Shown: positions 1 to 7,548, numbered from the stretch's first letter. The stretch: DNA of 35,740 bases from Desulfobacterales bacterium (GCA_029940035.1 JAOZRT010000001.1:2189-37928), one strand, 5' to 3'. The notes: generated from the letters alone by a model not told the origin. A program made the numbers and translations.

Positions 1-503
1 ACAAGAAAATCATGATCGTGCTGGTTTCCCTGGGATTGATGCTGGCCCTGCACCAGTTTGTAACGCGCACCAAATATGGCATGGCCATGCGCGCCATGGC
101 CTATGATTACCTGGTCATCCCCTTGATGGGGGTGTCCATAAATCGTGTGGCTGCCATGACCTTTGCCATCGGGTCTGCCCTGGCGGCGGCAGCGGGCATC
201 CTGTTCGGCCTGGCATACCCGGTTCTGGATCCCTACATGGGTGTCAGTTTCGGCTGGAAAGCTTTTGTAGCGGCGATTCTCGGGGGACGCGGATCCATCA
301 TGGGAGCCTGTATTGCAGGATTCATGCTGGGGTTCATCGAAATTATGACCGTGCCGGCCATCCAGATTGTGAACCGGTTGTTCGAGTTAAACATCGGCTC
401 GAATCTGCGCGACCTGATTGCCTATTCCATTGTGTTGCTGATCCTCATCTTCAGACCGCACGGGTTGTTCGGTGAGGCCTACAGCTCTAAATTGCGCCTC
501 TAA
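1..503 (+). CDS. livH: Branched-chain amino acid ABC transporter permease LivH (C-terminal part)
   Basis: Inner-membrane permease subunit of a high-affinity branched-chain amino-acid importer. The frame is open through the left edge of the window, so the N-terminus is missing and the ATG at 12 is internal. About 163 residues are visible. They are strongly hydrophobic and carry the family segment YGMAMRAMAYD followed by MGVSINRVAAMTF, the usual cytoplasmic loop of LivH that contacts the ATPases, and then the FVAAILGGRGSIMGA helix. The C-terminus ends in the common RPHGLFGEAY-type motif. It is followed by livM, livG and livF in the same direction, which is the standard order. No substrate-binding protein is in the window; it may lie upstream. 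Identity is seen clearly; substrate is inferred from the family. Confidence 0.93.
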   Translation, partial: KKIMIVLVSLGLMLALHQFVTRTKYGMAMRAMAYDYLVIPLMGVSINRVAAMTFAIGSALAAAAGILFGLAYPVLDPYMGVSFGWKAFVAAILGGRGSIMGACIAGFMLGFIEIMTVPAIQIVNRLFELNIGSNLRDLIAYSIVLLILIFRPHGLFGEAYSSKLRL

Positions 504-504
504 C

Positions 505-547
505 ATTTAAATTCACCCCGCACCTTCGGAGCGGGGTGAATTTAAAT
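505..547. terminator. Perfect 17-bp inverted repeat between livH and livM
   Basis: Arms 505-521 and 531-547 are exact reverse complements with a 9-nt loop whose centre can pair further (CC-TTC-GG). The hairpin starts one base after the livH stop codon. No long T-run follows, so it could attenuate transcription, protect an mRNA 3' end, or be a partial terminator inside the liv operon. The ATG at 546 lies in the right arm, which argues against that codon as the livM start. Confidence 0.6.
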
Positions 548-620
548 GATGATTAGGCGTTCAGCAATTGGCAGTAAGTTAAAAGCGTTGAAGCGGTTTA
601 GAAAGCTAGGGGAAACATAT

Positions 621-1964
621 ATGGCTGTGACAACTGAAACGAAGCAACCAAATGGCATCAAGGGCCTTTATTACCGGTTTTACGGCAATGCTCCACTCTT
701 GGGAATCCTTATGGGGTTCCTGGTCTGCACCCTTTGGGAAATGATCATCGGCAAGGCCTTGGCGTCCTTGTTGCTGTTGCCCAAAATGCCCATCCTTTTC
801 GGCCTGGTAACCATGTCCAAAGTGTTTGCCGGATTGATCAATCTGGCCATCAAGGGCACCCCCTTTGAATGGTCCACCCTGATCCATGTGCCCATGGCAT
901 TAATCTATTTCAGCATCATTTATGCCGTCCCTTTGGCCGTGGTGATCCGTTTGTCGGCTAAACCGGCCAATGCCATCGCCCGTTTTCTGCAGCAGCTGCC
1001 GTTGATCGTGACAGCCCTGGTGCATCTGGGGTTCATGTACGCCATCTTTCACTTCTGGGCGGAGTTGAGCGACTACCGGCTGATTTCATTGAAGCTGACC
1101 CTCATCGCGGTGCTGCTCACCCTCAGCCTGAACATCATCAATGGCTACATGGGTGAATTTTCCTGTTCCCATCCGGGTTTCATGGCGGTGGGGGCGTATA
1201 TGTCATCTTTCTTTACGGTGGGCCTGTTTGTGAACGACAAGGTGTTGGGGGATGCATTGCTGGGAATCCCTTTGGCATTTCTGAGCTTTCCGCTGGCATT
1301 GGTTTTCGGCGGGTTGTGTGCATCCGCAAGTGCTCTGATCGTTGCCATACCGTCCTTCAGAACCCGGGGTGATTATCTGGCCATTATCAGCCTGGCATTT
1401 TTGTTTATCATTAAGAGCTTCTTCGAAAATATGCAGTCCCTGGGCGGTTCCCGGGGCATCATGGGGCAACCCGACTGGGCAACCCTGCCGGTTATTTTCA
1501 TGGTTGTGGTCATCGGCGTGTGGGCCATCAATAATTTTGTGAACTCGACGCTCGGCAAGGCACTGAACGCTGTCCGGGACGATGAAATGGCGGCCGATGC
1601 CATGACGGTTGACACCCGCAAAACCAAGATGGTGGCCTTTCTTTTCGGCGCTTTCTGGGCGGGATTGGCAGGGGGGTTGCTCGCGCACGTGCTGCGGTTC
1701 ATCAACCCGGCCATGTTCGGCATTCAAAAACTGGCGGAAGTCCTGGCCATGGTTTATTTCGGTGGTCTAAATTCGGTTTACGGCTCCATCGTGGGGGCCG
1801 TCTCCATCAGTCTCTTGGGTGAGGTACTGCGGCCGCTCGAGATCCTGAAATGGATTTTCATCCCCTTGTTGCTCATTCTGGTGATGATTTACCGGCCCAC
1901 GGGCCTGGTCGCATTCAAGGAGTTCAATGTGCGCAAGGCATTCGGACCCAAGGAGGTGGACTAA
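621..1964 (+). CDS. livM: Branched-chain amino acid ABC transporter permease LivM
   Basis: Second membrane subunit of the Liv importer. I chose ATG 621 because AGGGGAA lies at 608-614 with good spacing; the longer frame opens at 546 inside a hairpin. The protein is about 447 residues. The LivM core begins near residue 165 with LTLSLNIINGYMGEFSCSHPGF, a divergent form of the usual LNI..GYAGQ.SLGH segment, and continues with FRTRGDYLAIISLAF and the loop LGKALNAVRDDEMAADAM. It ends YRPTGLVAF. The roughly 150 residues before the core add extra hydrophobic helices, as in other long LivM proteins. livG follows after one base, so translational coupling is likely. Confidence 0.93.
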   Translation: MAVTTETKQPNGIKGLYYRFYGNAPLLGILMGFLVCTLWEMIIGKALASLLLLPKMPILFGLVTMSKVFAGLINLAIKGTPFEWSTLIHVPMALIYFSIIYAVPLAVVIRLSAKPANAIARFLQQLPLIVTALVHLGFMYAIFHFWAELSDYRLISLKLTLIAVLLTLSLNIINGYMGEFSCSHPGFMAVGAYMSSFFTVGLFVNDKVLGDALLGIPLAFLSFPLALVFGGLCASASALIVAIPSFRTRGDYLAIISLAFLFIIKSFFENMQSLGGSRGIMGQPDWATLPVIFMVVVIGVWAINNFVNSTLGKALNAVRDDEMAADAMTVDTRKTKMVAFLFGAFWAGLAGGLLAHVLRFINPAMFGIQKLAEVLAMVYFGGLNSVYGSIVGAVSISLLGEVLRPLEILKWIFIPLLLILVMIYRPTGLVAFKEFNVRKAFGPKEVD

Positions 1965-1965
1965 G

Positions 1966-2739
1966 ATGCCGTTGCTCGAAGTCATTGAAATGAGTCATTC
2001 TTTCGGCGGCCTCCAGGCCGTGTCCAAATATAACCTGAGTCTGGAGCCCGGCCAGATCACGGGGTTGATTGGCCCCAACGGCGCCGGCAAAACTACCATT
2101 TTTAATCTGATTACAGGTATTTATAAACCAGACGAAGGCGAGGTGCGCTTGCAGGGCACCGACGTCGTGGGCCGGCGCTCCAACCAGATTGCCGCTTTGG
2201 GCATCGGGCGGACTTTCCAGGAGATGCGTCTCTGGCGGCACATGACCGTACTGGAGCATGTCAAAATGGCCCGCTATTCCAAGCTGTCCTACGGCCTGTT
2301 CGGAGCCTTTTTGGACAGCCCCAAACGGCGGATGGAAGAGGAAGCGTTAACGGAGCTGGCCATGGAGTACATGCAGTTGTTCGGTGTGGATCAGTTTGCC
2401 GACCAGCTGGTGGTCAACCTGCCCTACGGCGCTCAGCGCCGCGTGGAAATGGCCCGGGCCCTGGCCATGGAGCCCAAGGTGCTGCTGCTCGATGAGCCCA
2501 CCGTGGGCATGACCCCCGAGGAAATGGAGGACATGATCATGGTGGTACGCAAGGCCTATGAGCGATTCAATTTGGCCATTTTTTTGATCGAGCACCGCCT
2601 GCGCGTGGTGCGGGAGTTGTGCCAGCATGTCCAGGCACTGGTGTTCGGGGAGGTGCTGGTGGAAGGCACACCCGATGAAGTTCAAAATCATCCCAAAGTC
2701 ATTGAAGCGTATATCGGTGAACAGGAGATAGACTTCTAA
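1966..2739 (+). CDS. livG: Branched-chain amino acid ABC transporter ATP-binding protein LivG
   Basis: Cytoplasmic ATPase subunit that powers LivHM. ATG 1966 was chosen for the strong AAGGAGG at 1950-1956; a GTG further upstream lies within livM. The protein is 257 residues: Walker A GPNGAGKT near residue 38, Q-loop region in IGRTFQEMRL, the LivG-type signature LPYGAQRRVEMARAL in place of LSGGQ, Walker B VLLLDEPTVGM, and the switch His in LIEHRLRVV. The stop codon overlaps the livF ATG by one base (TAATG), so the two ATPases should be made in equal amounts. Confidence 0.95.
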   Translation: MPLLEVIEMSHSFGGLQAVSKYNLSLEPGQITGLIGPNGAGKTTIFNLITGIYKPDEGEVRLQGTDVVGRRSNQIAALGIGRTFQEMRLWRHMTVLEHVKMARYSKLSYGLFGAFLDSPKRRMEEEALTELAMEYMQLFGVDQFADQLVVNLPYGAQRRVEMARALAMEPKVLLLDEPTVGMTPEEMEDMIMVVRKAYERFNLAIFLIEHRLRVVRELCQHVQALVFGEVLVEGTPDEVQNHPKVIEAYIGEQEIDF

Positions 2740-3455
2740 TGCTGCTAGATGTAAAAAACCTCCGGGTTGCCTATGGCAGGATCAAGGCGCTGCACGGCAT
2801 CGACTTTACTATAGAGGAAGGCGAGATCGTTACCATTATCGGGGCCAACGGTGCCGGGAAAAGCTCCACCCTGCGGGCTATCTCACGATTGGTGCCCTCC
2901 GGGGCGGATACGCAGATGACCTTTGCGGGAAACGATCTGCTGAAGTACCCCCCGGAGAAAGTGGTCAGTGAACTGGGCATTTCCCATGTTCCCGAGGGCC
3001 GGCGGTTGTTCGGCAACCTGACGGTATTGGAGAACCTGAAACTGGCCGCCTTTGCCCGTAAGGACAAGGACAATGTGGAAAAGGATATCGAGCGGGTCTT
3101 TGCCATCTTTACCCGTCTGGATGAACGTAAGACCCAGAAAGCCGGCACCATGTCGGGCGGTGAGCAGCAGATGCTGGCCGTGGGGCGCGCCTTTATATCA
3201 GCACGCCGTCTCATGCTCCTGGATGAGCCCTCCATGGGGCTGTCGCCGCTTTTGATGAAACGCGTCTTCTTGTCCTTGAAAGAGATCAACCAGTCCGAGG
3301 GGACCGCCATCCTGCTGGTGGAACAGAATGCGCGCCTGGCCTTGAAATTCGCCCGGCGGGGCTATGTGCTGGAAAACGGCAATATGGTGCTGTATGGGGA
3401 TTCTGCTGATCTCCTGGACAACGAGGATGTTAAGAAGGCCTATCTCGGTGGTTAA
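2739..3455 (+). CDS. livF: Branched-chain amino acid ABC transporter ATP-binding protein LivF
   Basis: Second ATPase of the Liv importer, 238 residues, normal length for LivF. It shows Walker A GANGAGKSS, the LivF hallmark ISHVPEGRRLFGNLTV, ABC signature TMSGGEQQML, Walker B LMLLDEPSMGLSPLL and the switch LLVEQNARLAL. It is the last gene of the liv operon; the DNA after it turns repetitive and I see no strong terminator immediately downstream. Confidence 0.95.
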   Translation: MLLDVKNLRVAYGRIKALHGIDFTIEEGEIVTIIGANGAGKSSTLRAISRLVPSGADTQMTFAGNDLLKYPPEKVVSELGISHVPEGRRLFGNLTVLENLKLAAFARKDKDNVEKDIERVFAIFTRLDERKTQKAGTMSGGEQQMLAVGRAFISARRLMLLDEPSMGLSPLLMKRVFLSLKEINQSEGTAILLVEQNARLALKFARRGYVLENGNMVLYGDSADLLDNEDVKKAYLGG

Positions 3456-3481
3456 TTTGTCTCGCCCGCTAATGCTCGAGT

Positions 3482-3567
3482 GCACAGAGAACACAGAGAA
3501 TTAATTGTATTCTATAAAGAAACGGAAAAAGCTCTGTGAACTCAACGAGCTCAGCGAGAAATATATT
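3482..3567. repeat. Nine-base-period CACAGAGAA / CTCTGTGAA repeat
   Basis: CACAGAGAA occurs twice in tandem (3482-3499), and after a short spacer CTCTGTGAA, CTCAACGAG and CTCAGCGAG follow in register (3532-3558). The two halves are roughly inverted. This pattern covers the TTG-start N-terminus of the small ORF that follows. Related nine-base arrays occur near 5794 and 18285. Confidence 0.55.
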
Positions 3568-3588
3568 TTGTCTAGGCAGACAGCGATC

Positions 3589-3810
3589 ATGTATGAATAT
3601 AAACAGCTATTCTCCCAGATTGGCTCTAAGAACGAATACATCAAAATAGCGGTTTTTCTGATCTTTGTGGCCTTTCTCCTGTTCCCTGTACTCGGGAAAA
3701 AGGCGGCTGTTATCGTCGGGGTCGTGGCCTTCCTGTTTTTCTGCCTGGGAGTTGCTTTCTGGCTGAAAGCGATCTTTTTCAGCCGTGACAAGAATGATAA
3801 AATACGTTGA
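3589..3810 (+). CDS. Small two-helix membrane protein, unknown function
   Basis: I do not recognise a family. From ATG 3589 the product is 73 residues: a short polar N-terminus, helix one about residues 17-36 (IAVFLIFVAFLLFPVLG), a tight turn, helix two about 38-64 (VIVGVVAFLFFCLGVAFWL), and a Lys/Asp-rich tail. The frame stays open upstream to a TTG at 3505, but that part is the translation of a nine-base-period intergenic repeat, so I prefer the ATG. No good ribosome-binding site is seen for either start. It stands alone after livF. Coding status is likely but unproven. Confidence 0.5.
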   Translation: MYEYKQLFSQIGSKNEYIKIAVFLIFVAFLLFPVLGKKAAVIVGVVAFLFFCLGVAFWLKAIFFSRDKNDKIR

Positions 3811-3902
3811 CGATTGTTGGTCCAATCCGGCATATGTCGATTATCTACCGAAGTGCTATACCCGAGAAATATTTTATAATATCGAAAAGTTAATCACCTG
3901 TC

Positions 3903-3922
3903 ATTCCCGCGAAAGCGGGAAT
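3903..3922. repeat. REP-like hairpin ATTCCCGC-GAAA-GCGGGAAT
   Basis: A perfect 8-bp stem closed by a GAAA tetraloop, in the context TCATTCCCGCGAAAGCGGGA followed by ATCCAGG. The same family occurs inverted at 10941-10960. Such ATTCCCGC palindromes are dispersed extragenic repeats in many proteobacteria. Confidence 0.65.
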
Positions 3923-4083
3923 CCAGGGCTTCCTACTTGACTCCTGCTTTTGCGTGAGTGACGATAATTTTTTAAACCACTTCTAACCAATACCACCCTG
4001 AAAATAGCGTAATTTGCATCTCCTGCTTTCAATTTACACCTTTTTATGTGAGGATGAACGAGTTCTTCCGCAACTCGCTTCAG

Positions 4084-4186
4084 CAGGGATAAATTCCCGC
4101 GCTACAATAGCATGATGTTACCGATTATATAATAATATTTGAATAATCAGACTGTTGGCAATGTAGTTCAGGGCTTCAGCCCTGAA
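4084..4186. repeat. Dispersed two-hairpin repeat, copy 1
   Basis: Two short hairpins face each other: CAGGGATAAATTCCCGCGCT at 4084-4103 followed by ACA, and ATGTAGTTCAGGGCTTCAGC at 4161-4180 followed by CCTGAA. CTACA in the first pairs with TGTAG in the second, so the unit can fold as one cruciform. A second copy with nearly the same ends but a shorter centre is at 18073-18141. The 3811-4255 spacer holds only this element, the hairpin at 3903 and a CGAGTT/AACTCG stem near 4070. Confidence 0.6.
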
Positions 4187-4255
4187 AAATCGAATGCGGG
4201 CCGCTAATAGAGATATTATCAAGCAGCCTGTAAAACAACGCATAAGGTGGGTCTA

Positions 4256-4768
4256 ATGATGATCATCCGTAAAAGCATGTGGTTTCCCATTGTAATCATT
4301 ATTCTTTTTAGCATTGCAATATCAGATACATATGCCGGTCCTTTTGAAAAAGGCAGCAGCCGGGTATCTGTTGTGGTTGGTTCGGGATATACGTTGAATG
4401 AAAACTATGTCATTCTCGGGCTCGGCGCCGGGTATTTTGTGCTCAAGGGCCTGGAACTCGGCCTGGACGGCCAGGCCTGGGTGGGCGGGGATCCGGATAT
4501 TTATAAACTGATCCCGAAGGCCACCTATATACTGCCCATACAATCTCGAATACGTCCCTATGCCGGTGCTTTCTACAGCCGTATATTTATTGATGGGTTC
4601 GACGATCAGGACACGGCTGGTGCGCGGGGAGGTGTTTATTTCACTTCAGATCAAAAATGGTTCATGGGTATTGGTGCGGTCTATGAATCCTATCTGAATT
4701 GCGATAAAGATGTATACTCATCGTGTGACGATGTTTATCCGGAGATCTCTTTTTCTGTCAGCTTTTGA
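4256..4768 (+). CDS. Outer-membrane beta-barrel protein, unknown function
   Basis: About 170 residues. ATG 4256 is preceded by AAGGTGG at 4244-4250; a GTG nine bases earlier overlaps that site. Residues 1-27 form a Sec signal peptide (KSMWFPIVIIILFSIAISDTY, cleavage near YA-G). The mature part alternates polar and aromatic residues in beta-strand fashion with short Gly/Asp turns, and the protein ends ISFSVSF with a C-terminal Phe, the usual signal for the BAM machinery. The size fits an 8-strand barrel. Two Cys pairs near the C-terminus (NCDKD, SSCDD) may form a disulfide. No specific family is recognised. Confidence 0.65.
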   Translation: MMIIRKSMWFPIVIIILFSIAISDTYAGPFEKGSSRVSVVVGSGYTLNENYVILGLGAGYFVLKGLELGLDGQAWVGGDPDIYKLIPKATYILPIQSRIRPYAGAFYSRIFIDGFDDQDTAGARGGVYFTSDQKWFMGIGAVYESYLNCDKDVYSSCDDVYPEISFSVSF

Positions 4769-4797
4769 CAGCCAGGGCTACTGGATGAAGGCATTCT

Positions 4798-5193
4798 CTA
4801 TGACAGGATCAACTTGTCGATCTGATCGACGCTTTCAAAATGATGATCACGGGTCAGTAACGTGCCACCGACTTCCATGCAGCAGGCGGCAATCCAGACA
4901 TCATTAAGCGGAATTTTTCTTCCGTTGCGGACCAGTGACAGATAAATCAGACCATATTTGGAGGCCACGGATCGGGTAATGTCAATAGTCTGCATTTCCA
5001 GCAATTGGATGATTTCGTCAAGTTTTTGCTCGTTGGCGATCCTTTGGCTGCCTTTACGAAAACCATATGAAAGTTCGCCGATAACAACGGAAGGTATATA
5101 CAGATGTTGTCCCATGTCTGCCAGGATGCCTACTGTTTTGGGAACGCCTTCGGCAAAGTCACAATAGATGTTGGTGTCGATAACCGGGTTCAC
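4798..5193 (-). CDS. VapC-type PIN-domain ribonuclease toxin
   Basis: Toxin half of a toxin-antitoxin pair; PIN proteins are Mg2+-dependent RNases. I chose GTG 5193, which overlaps the antitoxin TGA by four bases (GTGA) with GAGGA just upstream; a TTG six bases earlier is less likely. The product is 131 residues. The four acidic PIN residues are present: Asp6 in VIDTN, Glu40 in VIGELSYG, Asp98 in PLNDVWIAA and Asp116 in LTRDHHF. Normal length for VapC. It is co-transcribed with, and read after, the antitoxin. Confidence 0.9.
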   Translation of the reverse strand: MNPVIDTNIYCDFAEGVPKTVGILADMGQHLYIPSVVIGELSYGFRKGSQRIANEQKLDEIIQLLEMQTIDITRSVASKYGLIYLSLVRNGRKIPLNDVWIAACCMEVGGTLLTRDHHFESVDQIDKLILS

Positions 5194-5429
5194 TTCCAAT
5201 CCTCGTCATCGACCGTGTTGAATTCGGTCACTGCTTCACGAAGCTCATTGCATTCCGTTTTCGGCATCCATCCGGACAATTCACGGATGAGCTGGGAGCG
5301 ATCTTTTTCAGGACGGTATTTTTCATTAAAGGCTTCCATGATCAGCGCTGATTTGGTTTTTCCGGTTTTCTGGGCCAACGAATTAAGGCGGTCCCCGGTT
5401 TTAGGGGGAACTCTTAAACTGACTTGCAT
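5190..5429 (-). CDS. Ribbon-helix-helix antitoxin partner of the PIN toxin
   Basis: 79 residues. The N-terminal QVSLRVPPKTGDRLNSLAQ strand-helix and the following helix form a ribbon-helix-helix DNA-binding fold. The acidic C-terminal tail (EFNTVDDEDW) is the part expected to wrap and block the toxin. ATG 5429 is preceded on its strand by GGAGG. Directly upstream is a promoter whose -10 box lies in a perfect inverted repeat, matching autorepression by the antitoxin or the complex. The pairing with a VapC-like toxin is certain by position; the exact antitoxin subfamily is not. Confidence 0.85.
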   Translation of the reverse strand: MQVSLRVPPKTGDRLNSLAQKTGKTKSALIMEAFNEKYRPEKDRSQLIRELSGWMPKTECNELREAVTEFNTVDDEDWK

Positions 5430-5440
5430 GTTATGCCTCC

Positions 5441-5493
5441 ATATCTGTATTACAATTTGTAACGATTGTAATACAGATATGCTGTATTGTCAA
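5441..5493 (-). promoter_or_regulatory. Promoter and operator palindrome of the toxin-antitoxin operon
   Basis: Arms 5441-5456 and 5465-5480 (ATATCTGTATTACAAT and its complement) are a perfect 16-bp inverted repeat with an 8-nt spacer. Read on the minus strand, TTGACA (5493-5488), a 17-nt spacer and TACAAT (5470-5465) form a near-consensus sigma-70 promoter. The right arm covers the -10 box and most of the spacer, so a bound ribbon-helix-helix protein would block RNA polymerase. Confidence 0.8.
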
Positions 5494-5532
5494 TTGCTGT
5501 AATTGGAATTAAAAAGATCGATTTTACACTCA

Positions 5533-5624
5533 CATTAGAAACATGGTTCAGCACAAATAGCGTTTAGTGGCCAAGCTATTGGGATAGGAAAAATATTCTC
5601 AGTTACGACTGGCTGTTTCTAATG
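5533..5624. repeat. 92-nt segment bounded by CATTAGAAACA inverted repeats
   Basis: CATTAGAAACA (5533-5543) and TGTTTCTAATG (5614-5624) are exact complements. The interior has a smaller AATAGC/GCTATT stem. A segment of similar size bounded by nearly the same ends lies at 9863-9951. It sits upstream of the antitoxin promoter. Nature unknown; a structured RNA or a tiny non-autonomous element are possible. Confidence 0.4.
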
Positions 5625-5725
5625 AAAAAGATCGGCTCCCGCTATGCCGAGCGGAAGCCTTGAAGGAGGTTTGAGGACGGTAATGGAATTATTCGGCATA
5701 TATCCTCAGTCTGTAATATTACTAC

Positions 5726-5744
5726 ATTGTGGTAGTTTGTCAAG
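5726..5744. repeat. Direct repeat, left copy, flanking the DUF3795 gene
   Basis: The 19 bases ATTGTGGTAGTTTGTCAAG match 17 of 19 positions of 6618-6636. The two copies bracket the gene at 5940-6461. The rest of the 5430-5939 spacer holds the antitoxin operator, the 92-nt inverted-repeat segment and a nine-base-period ATCACGAAA array near 5794-5820. Confidence 0.45.
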
Positions 5745-5793
5745 GCCTGACAACAATGCAACCCGGAAAAAGCAGAAAAGACCTCTATCACGA

Positions 5794-5820
5794 AATCACG
5801 AAAGTTGAAAATCACGAAAA
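5794..5820. repeat. Nine-base-period ATCACGAAA array
   Basis: ATCACGAAA and TCACGAAAG, then TTGAAAATC and ACGAAAAA, follow one another at about nine bases. The same unit occurs at 18285-18303. It lies in the leader region of the DUF3795 gene. Confidence 0.45.
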
Positions 5821-5939
5821 AATGAAAAAAATAATTAGGATATTAGAACAAAAAATAGTGCTATCGGTACGATATTGTACATAATGACAACTCATTATCT
5901 ATACTTTGCCATGTTGTTTATGCAACTATGGGGGAAATT

Positions 5940-6461
5940 ATGAAGGGATGGACAGAAGAGGAAATCAGAAACAAAGATCTGATGGCTCCCTGCGGCCTGT
6001 ATTGCGGCGCGTGCGGTGTGTACCTGGCAACGCGGGACAATAACGCAAAGTTCAAGAAGATCATGGGCGGGCTGTATGGCACAGAGCCGGAGGAGACGGA
6101 GTGTCTTGGTTGCATGCAGGCGGATCCGCCCCGTAACCTGTACGGGTTTTGTCAACACTGCAAGCTCAGGGATTGCGTAAAATCAAAGGGCTATTATTCC
6201 TGCCATCAATGCGACGAGTGGCCATGTGACAAGGTTAAAAAATTCGGGCTGGCCACTGGCAGGCGCGTTATGGAACGGGCAATACCAATATGGCGTGAGA
6301 AGGTTGCCGAACTCGGGGACGAGGAGGGCAGCGTTGCCTGGGCAAGAGCAGAGTGTGAACGCTATCACTGCCCGGAATGCGGCAGCCCGCTTTTCAGGGG
6401 AGCGCAGCGCTGCCGGGCATGCAAAAAAGACGTGGCCGAGGAATTGGACGGCTCACTTTAG
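5940..6461 (+). CDS. DUF3795-type cysteine-rich protein
   Basis: Soluble protein of 173 residues from ATG 5940, preceded by GGGGGAA at 5930-5936; an ATG at 5928 in the same frame has no such site. The N-terminal APCGLYCGACGVYLATRD and the later ECLGC, CQHCKLRDCV and YSCHQCDEWPC blocks are the cysteine pattern of DUF3795 proteins. A C-terminal ribbon-like pair follows (YHCPECGSPLF and CRACKKDV). The many CxxC pairs suggest metal or Fe-S binding; the function of the family is not known to me. The gene is alone, with a hairpin terminator after it and matching 19-nt repeats on both sides. Confidence 0.8.
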   Translation: MKGWTEEEIRNKDLMAPCGLYCGACGVYLATRDNNAKFKKIMGGLYGTEPEETECLGCMQADPPRNLYGFCQHCKLRDCVKSKGYYSCHQCDEWPCDKVKKFGLATGRRVMERAIPIWREKVAELGDEEGSVAWARAECERYHCPECGSPLFRGAQRCRACKKDVAEELDGSL

Positions 6462-6514
6462 GCATGGCCTGCGGAAACTGTATTAATGCTTGGTGTGTTT
6501 TGCCAAAAAGAAGT

Positions 6515-6539
6515 GGCCCCTGACGGCAGATCAGGGGCC
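6515..6539. terminator. Bidirectional hairpin terminator
   Basis: GGCCCCTGA (6515-6523) pairs perfectly with TCAGGGGCC (6531-6539) around a 7-nt loop, and outer CCAAA/TTTGG bases can extend it. It lies between convergent genes. Read on the minus strand it is followed shortly by CTTCTTTTT, a good U-tract for the lipoprotein gene; on the plus strand the T-run is short. Confidence 0.65.
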
Positions 6540-6617
6540 TTTGGTAAGGTGAAAGGAGAATTAGAGCGGAGGTGTTATTTGGAACCTCTGCCCAATTATC
6601 GGGTACCATGATATCAC

Positions 6618-6636
6618 AATGTGGTAATTTGTCAAG
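6618..6636. repeat. Direct repeat, right copy, flanking the DUF3795 gene
   Basis: AATGTGGTAATTTGTCAAG matches 5726-5744 at 17 of 19 positions in the same orientation. It touches the stop codon of the minus-strand lipoprotein gene. Confidence 0.45.
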
Positions 6637-7138
6637 CATTTTTATGTTTATCTATCAAAATTTGATCGATCTGTTCGCTGATCTCCTTAAATGTCACATC
6701 TTCATTTTCCACAACCGAGGCGGAGGTGATCGCATCAACGCCTTGATAACTGTAGGCCCAGTCCGGGTCTCCGGCTGTCATGAACACAACAACATTCTCT
6801 TTTTGTTCATTATTTTCGAGAAACGTATTTAATGCCGGGTTGAACCCCGACCAGGCCAGGCATGTATCTATGATCAGAACCACGTCATATTCCATTGGAT
6901 CTATTTCATTCAGTTTCTTGATATTGACGATCTCGATGCTTGCCGCGTGTCGATATTTATCGATTACCCGTTCGCGAATACTGTCTTTGAATTCCGATGA
7001 ATCACTGGCGATAATCATGCTGAACAGGCGGTCTTCGTTTGGCAGCCGTGTCTCCTGGACCCCGCGCGTGCAGGAATAAAAGGAGAGGAAGATATGTGCA
7101 AGAACCAGAAACCAGGTTATTGATGAGCTATTTTTCAT
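6632..7138 (-). CDS. Predicted lipoprotein, unknown function
   Basis: 168 residues. Hydrophobic residues 8-20 followed by FYSC with Cys23 form a lipoprotein signal peptide. The mature protein shows alternating strands and helices: LFSMIIASDS, SIEIVNIKKL, YDVVLIIDTC, NVVVFMTAGDPDW. This resembles a flavodoxin-like Rossmann layout, and the DTCLAWSGFNPAL loop would sit where a cofactor or phosphate could bind; that is inference. ATG 7138 has no strong ribosome-binding site. A terminator lies beyond the stop. No family recognised. Confidence 0.6.
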   Translation of the reverse strand: MKNSSSITWFLVLAHIFLSFYSCTRGVQETRLPNEDRLFSMIIASDSSEFKDSIRERVIDKYRHAASIEIVNIKKLNEIDPMEYDVVLIIDTCLAWSGFNPALNTFLENNEQKENVVVFMTAGDPDWAYSYQGVDAITSASVVENEDVTFKEISEQIDQILIDKHKNA

Positions 7139-7261
7139 AATCAGATTCTGTATTTTTCCGGATAGCGCAAAGGCTTCAATTTATGTCCCACCTTCACGAA
7201 AATAACACTTTTAGCAAAATCGGGTAAGGGCGTATTAAAGAGCCGAGCTATATTTGGCTTT

Positions 7262-7381
7262 TTAATTAACGATAAACACGGATACGTTGTCAACATGGTT
7301 TATTACCTTCTGGGTCGTTCCCCCGAACAGGAAATCCTTTGAGAAGAGATTCTGCCTTTGTTGGGTTATTGGGATTGAAAC
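7262..7381 (-). pseudogene. C-terminal remnant of a universal stress protein
   Basis: On the minus strand a frame of about 39 codons ends FLFGGTTQKVINHVDNVSVF followed by IVN and a stop. This fits the C-terminal UspA pattern in which a GS.T..V loop precedes a [HR]..CPVLVV strand. The frame is closed upstream by a stop at 7384-7382 and no matching N-terminal part is seen in the other frames, so this looks like the tail of a decayed gene. The rest of the 7139-7709 spacer holds only the inverted-repeat segment at 7549-7642. Confidence 0.45.
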
Positions 7382-7548
7382 TTATCCCTGTACGTCAACG
7401 CCGAGGTCACAGCCAAGGGACGGATCCGGGTTTTCGCATTCAAAGTTGAAGTGGCGTGTATCTACATGGCCTTGAGTAAAAATATACAAAAGAAAATCGC
7501 TTCTCAATTTTCTTTTGGTTGATTCCTGGATGGGGCATGTTTATGTTT

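Noticed and set aside
546-620. N-terminal extension of livM from ATG 546
   Set aside because: The codon lies in the arm of a perfect inverted repeat without a ribosome-binding site, while ATG 621 has a good one.
7287-7475. Plus-strand ORF of 62 codons
   Set aside because: It is antisense to the universal-stress-protein remnant and has no domain.
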